The notes below the pieces were generated by a model. That model did not search any database. It saw nothing but the letters and a program-made list of their open reading frames with translations, and was not told the DNA's origin. A stretch of 64,000 bases of DNA. Origin: Bradyrhizobium sp. SZCCHNS1050. Its GTDB lineage: Bacteria; Pseudomonadota; Alphaproteobacteria; Rhizobiales; Xanthobacteraceae. The DNA lies in the NCBI RefSeq assembly GCF_032484785.1, contig NZ_JAUETR010000001.1:1488001-1552000 (forward strand), read 5' to 3'. How positions within the stretch are numbered: the first letter of the stretch is position 1; every line of letters starts with the position of its first letter. Below, in pieces: positions 1 through 7,822 of the stretch. The translations under genes and the position numbers were made by a program.

Positions 1-467
1 GTGGCGACACCGCTGCCGAGGGAAAAGCCCCAGGCGACGATCCGTCCCGCCTCGTAGCGCTCTGTCGTGAACGCATAGGCGACTGCGGCATCTTGCAGCA
101 GCCCGGGCTCACTGGGACTGCCGCTGGACCCCGCATAGCCGCGATAGGAAAGCGCAACGAGACCGGTGCCGTCGGCCGTGAGCGTCTTTAAGCGCGACGC
201 CACGCCGGCAAGAAAATCGCCATTGCCCGGGAAGTACAGAACGACCTTGCGGCCAGGCTTCGCCGGCACATGCCAGACGATGACCCGCTCGCCATCGGCC
301 GAGGTCAGCACATGCTCCTCAGCCTGAGGAAACCCGGCTGCAGCCGGTGCCGTGCGGCCCACCGGCGGAATGGGAAACAGCATCGCACGCTGGCGGACGA
401 ACAGGGCCGCAAGCACGATGCCGTAGACCGCCGCCACGACGATCAGGAGCCATTTCAGAAACGTCAT
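1..467 (-). CDS. Alpha/beta hydrolase, membrane-anchored (partial, C-terminus off window)
   Basis: The reading frame starts at an ATG at 467 and runs off the left edge. An N-terminal hydrophobic segment (about residues 4-24, WLLIVVAAVYGIVLAALF) suggests a signal anchor. The visible part has the early strands of an alpha/beta hydrolase (VVLYFPGNGD), SYRGYAGSSG, and the nucleophile elbow GFSLGSG near residue 150. This arrangement is typical of the Bem46/ABHD13-like family of membrane-tethered hydrolases, whose substrates are mostly unknown. The acid and histidine of the triad lie outside the window. It sits 18 bp downstream of pntB on the same strand and may be read from the same transcript. 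Confidence 0.8.
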   Translation of the reverse strand, partial: MTFLKWLLIVVAAVYGIVLAALFVRQRAMLFPIPPVGRTAPAAAGFPQAEEHVLTSADGERVIVWHVPAKPGRKVVLYFPGNGDFLAGVASRLKTLTADGTGLVALSYRGYAGSSGSPSEPGLLQDAAVAYAFTTERYEAGRIVAWGFSLGSGVA

Positions 468-485
468 GGCTCCCGACGCCGTGGG

Positions 486-1883
486 CTACATGCCCTTGAC
501 GATGTTCTCGGTCATCTTCTTGGCGTCGCCGAGCAGCATCATCGTGTTGTCGCGGTAGAACAGCGGATTGTCGATGCCGGCATAGCCCGAGGCGAGCGAG
601 CGCTTGATGAACATCACGGTGCCGGCCTTCCAGACTTGCAGCACCGGCATGCCGTAGATCGGCGAGGACTTGTCCTCCTCGGCCGCCGGATTGGTGACGT
701 CGTTGGCGCCGATCACGAAGGCGACGTCGGCCTGGGCGAATTCCGAGTTGATGTCCTCGAGCTCGAACACCTCGTCGTAGGGAACGTTGGCTTCGGCGAG
801 CAGCACGTTCATGTGGCCGGGCATGCGGCCCGCGACCGGATGAATCGCGTATTTCACCTCGACACCTTCCTTCTTCAGCGTGTCGGCCATCTCGCGCAGC
901 GCGTGCTGCGCCTGGGCGACCGCCATGCCGTAGCCGGGGACGATGATGACCTTGGAGGCGTTCTTCATGATGAAGGCGGCGTCGTCGGCCGAGCCGAGCT
1001 TGGCCGGCTTCTGCTCGCCTGTCGCCCCGCCGGCCGCTGCGGTCTCGCCACCGAAGCCGCCGAGGATAACCGAGATGAAGGACCGGTTCATCGCGTGGCA
1101 CATGATGTAGGACAGGATCGCACCGGACGAGCCGACCAGCGCGCCGGTGATGATCAGCGCCGAATTGCCGAGCGTGAAGCCGATGCCCGCGGCCGCCCAG
1201 CCGGAGTAGGAGTTCAGCATCGAGATCACGACCGGCATGTCGGCGCCGCCGATCGGGATGATCATGAGCACGCCGAGCGCCAGCGCCAGCAGCGTGACCA
1301 TCAGGAAGTCGAAGCCGCCGCCGGTCATCACCAGGCGGATCACGAAGAAGACGAGCGCGACCGCGAGCGCAATGTTGATGATGTGGCGCGCCGGCAGGAT
1401 GATCGGTGCACCGCTCATCCGCGCGGACAGCTTGAGGAAGGCGATGACCGAGCCGGTGAAAGTCAGCGCGCCGATGGCGACGCCGAGCGACATTTCGACC
1501 AGGCTCTGCGGATGGATGTTGCCGGGCGTGCCGATGTCGAAGGCTTCCGGCGCGAAGAACGCGCCGGCGGCGACCAGCACCGCGGCCATGCCGACCAGCG
1601 AATGGAACGCCGCCACGAGCTCGGGCATCGACGTCATCGGCACCCGGCGCGCAATCACCGCACCGATACCGCCGCCGATCGCAACGCCGAGGATGACGAG
1701 CACCCAGGCGATCGCATCCGCCGGTGGATGCCCGGCCAGGGTGGTGGCGACCGCAATCGCCATGCCGGCCATGCCGAAGAAGTTGCCTTGCCGGCTGGAG
1801 GCCGGGCTCGACAGCCCGCGAAGAGACAGGATGAACAGCACACCTGCCACGAGATAAAGGAGTGCCGACAGATTGGCGTTCAT
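486..1883 (-). CDS. pntB: NAD(P) transhydrogenase subunit beta
   Basis: PntB carries the C-terminal half of the membrane domain and the NADP(H)-binding domain III of the proton-translocating transhydrogenase, which uses the proton gradient to reduce NADP+ with NADH. The 465-residue length is normal. The first half is a run of hydrophobic helices, and the second half contains the NADP-binding signature IIVPGYGMAVAQAQ with downstream HPVAGRMPGHMNVLLAEA and VIGANDVTNPAA. It is the third gene of pntAA-pntAB-pntB, with about 45 bp separating it from pntAB. The split alpha subunit is the usual alphaproteobacterial arrangement. Confidence 0.97.
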   Translation of the reverse strand: MNANLSALLYLVAGVLFILSLRGLSSPASSRQGNFFGMAGMAIAVATTLAGHPPADAIAWVLVILGVAIGGGIGAVIARRVPMTSMPELVAAFHSLVGMAAVLVAAGAFFAPEAFDIGTPGNIHPQSLVEMSLGVAIGALTFTGSVIAFLKLSARMSGAPIILPARHIINIALAVALVFFVIRLVMTGGGFDFLMVTLLALALGVLMIIPIGGADMPVVISMLNSYSGWAAAGIGFTLGNSALIITGALVGSSGAILSYIMCHAMNRSFISVILGGFGGETAAAGGATGEQKPAKLGSADDAAFIMKNASKVIIVPGYGMAVAQAQHALREMADTLKKEGVEVKYAIHPVAGRMPGHMNVLLAEANVPYDEVFELEDINSEFAQADVAFVIGANDVTNPAAEEDKSSPIYGMPVLQVWKAGTVMFIKRSLASGYAGIDNPLFYRDNTMMLLGDAKKMTENIVKGM

Positions 1884-1928
1884 TGCAGATGCCCCGTTGT
1901 GCCTGTCATCCCGCGTCGTGCGGCGTTG

Positions 1929-2246
1929 TTACCTGGACTTCTTCTTGTACATCGCCAGCATGCGCTGGGTGACGAGGAAGCCGCCGAAGATGTTCACGCA
2001 GGCGAAGATCAGCGCGACGAAGCCGAACGCTCGCGCCAGACCGCTGCCGCTCGAGAGCATGGGAACGCCGACCGCCAGCAGCGCGCCGACCACGATCACC
2101 GAGGAGATCGCATTGGTCACCGACATCAGCGGCGTGTGCAGGGCCGGCGTCACCGACCACACCACGAAATAGCCGACGAAAACCGCCAGCACGAAGATCG
2201 ACAGCCGGAAAACGAAGGGGTCGACGGCTTGGACGACATGTTCCAT
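1929..2246 (-). CDS. pntAB: NAD(P) transhydrogenase subunit alpha part 2 (membrane part)
   Basis: This 105-residue protein is the short membrane segment of the split alpha subunit. It has three to four hydrophobic helices (FVFRLSIFVLAVFVGYFVVW, AISSVIVVGALLAVG, FGFVALIFACVNIFGGFLVTQRML) and the family-typical TPALHTPLMSVTNAISSVI loop. It supplies part of the proton channel and docks the soluble NAD(H)-binding PntAA. It starts 11 bp after pntAA ends, so the two are probably translationally coupled. Confidence 0.96.
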   Translation of the reverse strand: MEHVVQAVDPFVFRLSIFVLAVFVGYFVVWSVTPALHTPLMSVTNAISSVIVVGALLAVGVPMLSSGSGLARAFGFVALIFACVNIFGGFLVTQRMLAMYKKKSR

Positions 2247-2257
2247 GGCTCTGCTCC

Positions 2258-3385
2258 TTAGGCCTTCGGCTGGAAGTTCGGGTGGACGATGGCGCCATCC
2301 TTTGTCAAAGCCGTGGCCTTGACCAGCTCATCGTCCCAGTTGACCGCCAGTGTCTTTTCCTTCTTGTCGATCATCGTCTCGATGAAGGAGAACAGGTTGC
2401 GGGCGTACAGGCCGGAGGCGGACGCTGCGACCCGGCCGGCGAGATTGGGGTAGCCGATGATCTTGACGCCGTCGATCTCGACAGTCTCGCCGAGCTTGAC
2501 GCCCTCGACATTGCCGCCGCGCTCGACCGCGAGGTCGACCAGCACCGAGCCCGGGCGCATCGACTTCACCATCTCCATGGTGACGAGGCGCGGCGCCGGA
2601 CGGCCGGGGATCAGCGCGGTGGTGATGATGACGTCCTGCTTCTTGATGTGTTCCGCCGTCAGCGCCGCCTGCTTGGCCTGGTACTCCTTGGACATCTCCT
2701 TGGCGTAGCCACCGGCCGTCTGCGCGTTCTTGAACTCCTCGTCCTCGACCGCCAGGAATTTGGCGCCGAGGCTCTCCACCTGCTCCTTGGTGGCGGGGCG
2801 CACGTCGGTGGCGGAGACCATGGCGCCGAGCCGGCGCGCGGTTGCGATTGCCTGCAGGCCGGCGACGCCGACGCCCATCACGAAGACCTTGGTCGCCGGC
2901 ACGGTGCCGGCCGCAGTCATCATCATCGGGAAGGCGCGACCGAACGCCTCGGCGCCCTCGATCACGGCGCGGTAGCCGGCGAGGTTCGCCTGGCTCGACA
3001 GCACGTCCATCACCTGGGCGCGGGTGATGCGCGGCATCAGTTCCATCGCGAACGAGGCAATGCCGGCATCGGCCATCGCCTTGAGCGCGGTATCGTTGCC
3101 GTAGGGATCCATGATCGCGAACACCAAGGCGCCACGCCGGTAGTTGGCAAGCTCGGAGGCTTCCGGCCGCTTCACCTTGATGATGATGTCGGCGTCCTTG
3201 AGCGCATCGGCGCTCACGGTTGCGCCCGCCGCCGTGAACTCCGAATCCGGCAGGCCGGATTTGATGCCGGCGCCGGGCTCGACCGCGATCTCGGCACCCA
3301 ACGCCTTGAACTTCTTCACCGTGTCGGGAGAGGCGGCGACCCGCGGCTCCAACGGGTCGATTTCCTTGGCGACGGCAATCTTCAT
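2258..3385 (-). CDS. pntAA: NAD(P) transhydrogenase subunit alpha part 1 (NAD-binding)
   Basis: This is the soluble NAD(H)-binding domain I of the transhydrogenase, 375 residues, related to alanine dehydrogenase. It begins MKIAVAKEIDPLEPRVAASP, has the nucleotide-binding fold around VFVMGVGVAGLQAIATARRLGAMVSATDVRP, and the mobile-loop region EMSKEYQAKQ followed by QDVIITTALIPGRPAPRLV. It leads a three-gene operon with pntAB and pntB. The 140-bp gap upstream holds a GC-rich hairpin that probably ends the previous transcript, so the pnt promoter should lie between that hairpin and 3385. Confidence 0.96.
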   Translation of the reverse strand: MKIAVAKEIDPLEPRVAASPDTVKKFKALGAEIAVEPGAGIKSGLPDSEFTAAGATVSADALKDADIIIKVKRPEASELANYRRGALVFAIMDPYGNDTALKAMADAGIASFAMELMPRITRAQVMDVLSSQANLAGYRAVIEGAEAFGRAFPMMMTAAGTVPATKVFVMGVGVAGLQAIATARRLGAMVSATDVRPATKEQVESLGAKFLAVEDEEFKNAQTAGGYAKEMSKEYQAKQAALTAEHIKKQDVIITTALIPGRPAPRLVTMEMVKSMRPGSVLVDLAVERGGNVEGVKLGETVEIDGVKIIGYPNLAGRVAASASGLYARNLFSFIETMIDKKEKTLAVNWDDELVKATALTKDGAIVHPNFQPKA

Positions 3386-3487
3386 GAGGCCTCCGGCGCG
3401 AATGCGCGCGCGAGCTTTAAGAGGGCGGGACGTCCATGGGCTACAGCGTGACGCCTGGTCAGCAATCGGCTTCGGCAGTCAGCTGAA

Positions 3488-3515
3488 GGCCCGCCAGCGG
3501 GGATGCCGGCGGGCC
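3488..3515 (-). terminator. GC-rich hairpin between cox subunit IV gene and pntAA
   Basis: GGCCCGCC (3488-3495) pairs perfectly with GGCGGGCC (3508-3515) around a 12-nt loop. It lies 11 bp beyond the stop codon of the small oxidase-subunit gene on the minus strand. There is no long U-tract after it, so it could be a weak or factor-assisted terminator. Confidence 0.5.
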
Positions 3516-3525
3516 AATCGCGACA

Positions 3526-3678
3526 TTAAGCGAGGAAAATAGCCATCAAGATGACGATGAGAGCGACGCTGATCGTGCCGTACTTCACCAGCCTGATGAA
3601 GCCCTCGTAGGTGGCCTCATGCGCCAGATAGTCGTTGCCGTCAGCCGTCGAGTAGGCGATCTCGCCATGGTTTGCCAT
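3526..3678 (-). CDS. aa3-type cytochrome c oxidase subunit IV-like small protein
   Basis: This is a 50-residue protein beginning MANHGEIAYSTADGNDYLAHEATYEGF, followed by a single membrane helix (YGTISVALIVILMAIFLA). It fits the bacterial aa3-type oxidase subunit IV family, small one-helix accessory proteins of alphaproteobacterial cytochrome oxidase, in size, in the soluble N-terminus with the H-E-x-T-Y-x-G-F pattern, and in ending in one helix. The ATG at 3678 was chosen because the conserved MANH start is there; the 43 codons upstream in the same frame look non-coding. It is encoded alone, away from the main cox genes, which is usual. Confidence 0.85.
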   Translation of the reverse strand: MANHGEIAYSTADGNDYLAHEATYEGFIRLVKYGTISVALIVILMAIFLA

Positions 3679-3884
3679 CGGGGTCCCCCAGAGAAAATAT
3701 GCTTTGTTAAGGTCGCATACCCCAAAGCCGATGCAAGGGCAACGGCTGGCATGCAAGGCAGTTTTATCACCTTTTCCGATCGCCCTATTGGCAAGGCCAA
3801 TTATCACGGATCCAGCGCGTCAGGCTGGTCTCGCTGACCTCGCCGGCGCGCCTCTTCGACCCGTTCAACACATGTTATACGCCC

Positions 3885-5867
3885 CTACCCCATCCGCTCC
3901 AGCTCGTCGATCATCCCGGCGATGACCGAGAGACCACCGTCCCAGAACCTGGGGTCCTTGGCGTCCAGGCCGAACGGGGCGAGCAGCTCCGAATAGTGCT
4001 TGGTGCCGCCGGCCGCGAGCATCGCCAGATAGCGCTCGGCGAACCCCTCGGCGGCATGCTCGTAGACGGCGTAGAGCGAGTTCACGAGGCAGTCCCCGAA
4101 GGCATAGGCGTAGACGTAGAACGGCGAATGGATGAAGTGCGGGATGTACATCCAGAAGTTCTCGTAACCCGGCTTGATCTCGATCGCCTCGCCGAGGCTC
4201 TCGGTCTGCACCGACAGCCAGATCTGTCCCAGCCGCTCCGCGGTCAGCTCGCCGTTCTTGCGCTCGGTGTGGACAGCACGCTCGAACGAATAGAACGCGA
4301 TCTGCCGCACCACCGTGTTGATCATGTCCTCGACCTTGCCGGCGAGCAGCGCCTGGCGCTGCCTCGCGTCCTTGGTCTCGGACAGCAGGCGCCTGAAGGT
4401 CAGCATCTCGCCGAACACGCTCGCGGTCTCGGCCAGCGTCAGCGGCGTCGGCGCCATCAGCGCACCGTTCTTCGCTGCCAGCACCTGGTGCACGCCATGA
4501 CCGAGCTCATGCGCGAGCGTCATGACGTCGCGCGGCTTGCCCTGGTAGTTCATCAGCACGTAGGGATGCGCCGAGGGCGTGGTCGGATGCGAGAACGCGC
4601 CCGGCGCCTTGCCCGGCCGCACCGGCGCATCGATCCAGCTCTGGTCGAAGAAGCGCTGGGCGATGTCGGCCATCTCGGGCGAGAAGCCGCGATACGCCGT
4701 CAGCACCATGTTCTTGGCCTCGGGCCAGGCGATGGTGGCATTGGCGGCGAAAGGCAGCGGCGCGTTGCGGTCCCAATGCGCGAGCTTCTTCTTTTTGAAC
4801 CAGCGCGCCTTGAGCTGATAGTAGCGATGCGACAGCTTCGGATAGGCCGCGCGCACCGAGGCCACCAGCGCATCGACCACCTCGCGCTCGACGCGATTGT
4901 TGAGATGGCGCGAATCCGCAACGTCCTGGAAGCCGCGCCAGCGGTCGGAGATGTCCTTGTCCTTGGCGAGCGTATTGGTGATCAGCGCGAACGTTCGCTC
5001 ATTGGCCTTGAAGGTCTTGGCCAGCGCCTCGGCGGCGGCCTTCCGCTTGGCGCCGTCACGGTCCTGCAGGAAATTCAGCGTCGGCTCGATCGCGAGCTCC
5101 TTGCCACCGACTGGAAACCGTAGACCGGCGATGGTCTGGTCGAACAGCCGGTTCCAAGCCGAATAGCCGGTCTGCGACTTCTCGTGGAACAGCTGCTCCA
5201 CGCGATCCTCGAGCTGATACGGCTTGTCCTTGCGCAGATCCTCGATCCACGGCCGGTAGTGACCGAGCGCGGGCGTCTCCATCGCGCGCGCGATCACGGC
5301 GTCGTCGATGCGGTTGAGCTCGAGCGGAAAGAACAGCAGATGCGTCGACGCGGCCGTCAGGCGCTCCGAGATGTCCCCGTAGAATTTCGAGATCGCGGGA
5401 TCGACGCTGTCGCCGGCATGCGCGAGACCCGCGAAGGAGCCGAGCCGTCCGGCGAGGTCGTCGATGGCCTCGTAGCGCCGCACGGCTTCTGCGAGCCATT
5501 CGCCACCGTCTTCGCGCGCCACATGCTCGGCAAGCTTGCCCTTGTAGTCGGTCTCAAACGCGACGCATTCGGCATCCATCTTCGCGAGATCGTGAGCGAT
5601 CTCCGGCGCGTCGATGCCCATATAAAGATCGCCGAGATTCCATTCGGGCAGCGTCCCGATCCCCGTCTTGGCCGCGACCACCTTCTTCGCCGGCTTTGCA
5701 GACGATTTGGCCGTCGCGCCACGCTTGGTCTTGGCGGCTGCCTGCTTCGACGGAGTCTTGACGACGGACTTCTTGGCCGGCCTGGCCTTGGCAGTCTTTG
5801 ACGCGGTTTTGGGCGGAGGAGCAGCTTTGGTCGGCTTGCGAAGGGCAGAAGAGGCGCGCGAGGTCAT
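3885..5867 (-). CDS. pepF: Oligoendopeptidase F (M3 metallopeptidase)
   Basis: This is a 660-residue M3-family zinc oligopeptidase that degrades short cytosolic peptides. The zinc-binding HELGHGVHQ motif lies near residues 455-463, with the third ligand region in LAETASVFGEML about 28 residues later. The body contains the long helical M3 fold (DRWRGFQDVADSRHLNNRVEREVVDAL). The first ~65 residues are an Ala/Lys-rich tail (AKPAKKSVVKTPSKQAAAKTKR) not found in most PepF; it resembles histone H1-like tails and may bind nucleic acid, or the true start may be further in. It is divergent from the sigma-54 activator gene. Confidence 0.93.
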   Translation of the reverse strand: MTSRASSALRKPTKAAPPPKTASKTAKARPAKKSVVKTPSKQAAAKTKRGATAKSSAKPAKKVVAAKTGIGTLPEWNLGDLYMGIDAPEIAHDLAKMDAECVAFETDYKGKLAEHVAREDGGEWLAEAVRRYEAIDDLAGRLGSFAGLAHAGDSVDPAISKFYGDISERLTAASTHLLFFPLELNRIDDAVIARAMETPALGHYRPWIEDLRKDKPYQLEDRVEQLFHEKSQTGYSAWNRLFDQTIAGLRFPVGGKELAIEPTLNFLQDRDGAKRKAAAEALAKTFKANERTFALITNTLAKDKDISDRWRGFQDVADSRHLNNRVEREVVDALVASVRAAYPKLSHRYYQLKARWFKKKKLAHWDRNAPLPFAANATIAWPEAKNMVLTAYRGFSPEMADIAQRFFDQSWIDAPVRPGKAPGAFSHPTTPSAHPYVLMNYQGKPRDVMTLAHELGHGVHQVLAAKNGALMAPTPLTLAETASVFGEMLTFRRLLSETKDARQRQALLAGKVEDMINTVVRQIAFYSFERAVHTERKNGELTAERLGQIWLSVQTESLGEAIEIKPGYENFWMYIPHFIHSPFYVYAYAFGDCLVNSLYAVYEHAAEGFAERYLAMLAAGGTKHYSELLAPFGLDAKDPRFWDGGLSVIAGMIDELERMG

Positions 5868-5913
5868 CGGATGGGTAACCTGTTGTTCGAACGTTTATCC
5901 CGATCAGCGAGGT

Positions 5914-5928
5914 TTAAGGTTGCGTTAA
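5914..5928. promoter_or_regulatory. Candidate CtrA box (TTAA-N7-TTAA)
   Basis: TTAA (5914-5917), seven bases, TTAA (5925-5928) matches the alphaproteobacterial CtrA consensus. It lies in the divergent intergenic region between pepF and the sigma-54 activator, 60 bp before the activator start. This is a motif match only; binding is inferred. Confidence 0.4.
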
Positions 5929-5987
5929 TCGGCGTCGGCGAGAGTGCCCCGATTCGAGACAGATAGTCGTAGCGTGCAAGGAAAGCC

Positions 5988-7481
5988 ATGGCTGCCAGCA
6001 TTTTGATTGCCGATGATGATCCGGTCCAGCGCCGGCTGGTGGAGAACATGGTGCAGAAATGCGGCTACGAGGCGGTCGTCGTCGAGACCGGCGACGCCGT
6101 CATCGAGAAGCTGACGAATCCTGATGCCGGCCCCATCGACGCCATCGTGCTCGACCTCGTGATGCCCGGCCTCGACGGCATGGGCGTGCTCTCCAAGATG
6201 CGCGAGACGGGGATCTCGATACCCGTGATCGTGCAGACCGCGCATGGCGGCATCGACAACGTGGTCTCCGCGATGCGCGCCGGCGCGCAGGATTTCGTCG
6301 TCAAGCCGGTCGGCATCGAGCGGCTCCAGGTCTCCCTGCGCAATGCGCTCAATACCTCGGCCCTGAAGGGCGAATTGCAGCGCATCCGGCACAGCCGCGA
6401 GGGGCGCCTGACCTTCGCCGACATCATCACCCGCGCCGAGGCGATGGCGCCGATCCTGCGCATCGCGGAGAAGGCCGCGGCTTCGTCGATTCCCGTGCTG
6501 ATCGAAGGCGAATCGGGCGTCGGCAAGGAGCTGTTCGCCCGCGCGATCCACGGCACCAGCGAGCGCAAGACGAAGCCGTTCGTCGCCGTCAATTGCGGCG
6601 CGATCCCGGACAATCTGGTGGAATCGATCCTGTTCGGCCACGAGAAGGGCGCATTCACCGGCGCGACCGAGCGTCACATGGGCAAGTTCGTCGAAGCCCA
6701 TGGCGGCACGCTGTTCCTCGACGAGGTCTCGGAGCTGCCGCTCACCGCCCAGGTCAAGCTGCTGCGCGCCCTGCAGGAGGGCGCCGTGGAAGCCGTCGGC
6801 GGCCGCAAGCCGGTCAAGGTCGACGTGCGCATCATCTCGGCGACCAATCGCAGGCTGCTCGACCGCGTCAAGGAAGGCCACTTCCGCGAGGATCTCTTCT
6901 ACCGGCTGCATGTGCTGCCGCTCACCGTTCCGCCGCTGCGCACCCGCCGCGAGGACATCCCGCATCTGTTGCGGCATTTCCTCGCGCGGTTTGCGGCTGA
7001 GGAGAACCGCGCCATTTCGGGCATCACCGGCGAGGCCGTCGCCTATCTGACCAAGCTCGACTGGCCCGGCAATATCCGCCAGCTGGAAAACGCGGTCTAC
7101 CGCGCCGTCGTCATGGGCGAGAGCGACCAGCTCGGCGTTGCCGATTTTCCGCTGATTCCCACCCACGCGCCGCCGGTGGAGCCTGCGCCGGCCCTCACCG
7201 TGGAGCGGCCCGTTCCTCCCCTGCCTGCGATGGTGCCGGGGAGTGAAGTCCCCATTGCCCCCCTGCCCTCGCATGGGTTCCTGCCGCTGCTCACCGCAAG
7301 CGGCGAGGTGCGGCCGCTCGAGGAGATGGAGCATGAGATCATCCGTTTCGCCATCGCCCATTACCGCGGCCAGATGTCTGAGGTGGCGCGCCGCCTCAAA
7401 ATCGGACGCTCGACGCTCTACCGCAAGCTCGACGAGGCCAATGGCGAGACGCCCGCGACGGAAAGCCCGCCGCTCGGCTGA
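5988..7481 (+). CDS. Sigma-54-dependent response regulator (NtrC family)
   Basis: This is a 497-residue three-domain activator. The receiver domain (about 1-120) has the acidic pocket ADDD, the phospho-acceptor aspartate in VLDLVMPGLDG, the Thr in VIVQTAHG and the Lys in VVKPVG. The AAA+ domain (about 140-385) has Walker A GESGVGKE, the sigma-54-contacting GAFTGA loop, Walker B TLFLDEV and the arginine-finger region FREDLFYRLHV. The C-terminal Fis-type helix-turn-helix is EVARRLKIGRSTLYRKL. All key residues are intact, so it should be a phosphorylation-controlled activator of RpoN promoters. No histidine kinase is adjacent, so its partner is elsewhere. A ribosome site AAGGAAA precedes the ATG. 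Confidence 0.93.
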   Translation: MAASILIADDDPVQRRLVENMVQKCGYEAVVVETGDAVIEKLTNPDAGPIDAIVLDLVMPGLDGMGVLSKMRETGISIPVIVQTAHGGIDNVVSAMRAGAQDFVVKPVGIERLQVSLRNALNTSALKGELQRIRHSREGRLTFADIITRAEAMAPILRIAEKAAASSIPVLIEGESGVGKELFARAIHGTSERKTKPFVAVNCGAIPDNLVESILFGHEKGAFTGATERHMGKFVEAHGGTLFLDEVSELPLTAQVKLLRALQEGAVEAVGGRKPVKVDVRIISATNRRLLDRVKEGHFREDLFYRLHVLPLTVPPLRTRREDIPHLLRHFLARFAAEENRAISGITGEAVAYLTKLDWPGNIRQLENAVYRAVVMGESDQLGVADFPLIPTHAPPVEPAPALTVERPVPPLPAMVPGSEVPIAPLPSHGFLPLLTASGEVRPLEEMEHEIIRFAIAHYRGQMSEVARRLKIGRSTLYRKLDEANGETPATESPPLG

Positions 7482-7822
7482 GCCGCTCGGATCCTCACCA
7501 TGGTCGCGCTCGGCTGTCGTCCGAAAAAGGCCGCAAGTCTTGGCAACACTGGAACATCTGAACCGTTGCCTTGCGGTGACAGACAAAGGAAATAACGCGT
7601 GGCACAAACGCACGATCGGTTTGGCCGGGGTTTCCCAAGAGTCAGTTTGTCGTGAGTTGTCCCGTGTGGCGCTGGCCGCAGAAGTGGGGCTTGAGTATCG
7701 TTTGGGCGTGAATCATTGCGTGCAGACGTGAACCATCCTCACCGGCGGTACCGACGCCGAAGCTGGCAGATCGACCTTGTTACACCTGTTCCAGCCGGGA
7801 CAGATCATCCGAGGGATTGACG
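7482..7822. other. Intergenic region without a recognisable gene
   Basis: About 340 bp between the sigma-54 activator and the L,D-transpeptidase gene. It contains a short AT-richer stretch (around 7580-7700) and must hold the transpeptidase promoter. I see no conserved protein, RNA or clear hairpin in it. Confidence 0.5.

Noticed and set aside
270..2261. A long open frame on the plus strand opposite pntB and pntAB
   Set aside because: His/Arg/Asp-rich antisense frame; the transhydrogenase genes are clear on the other strand.
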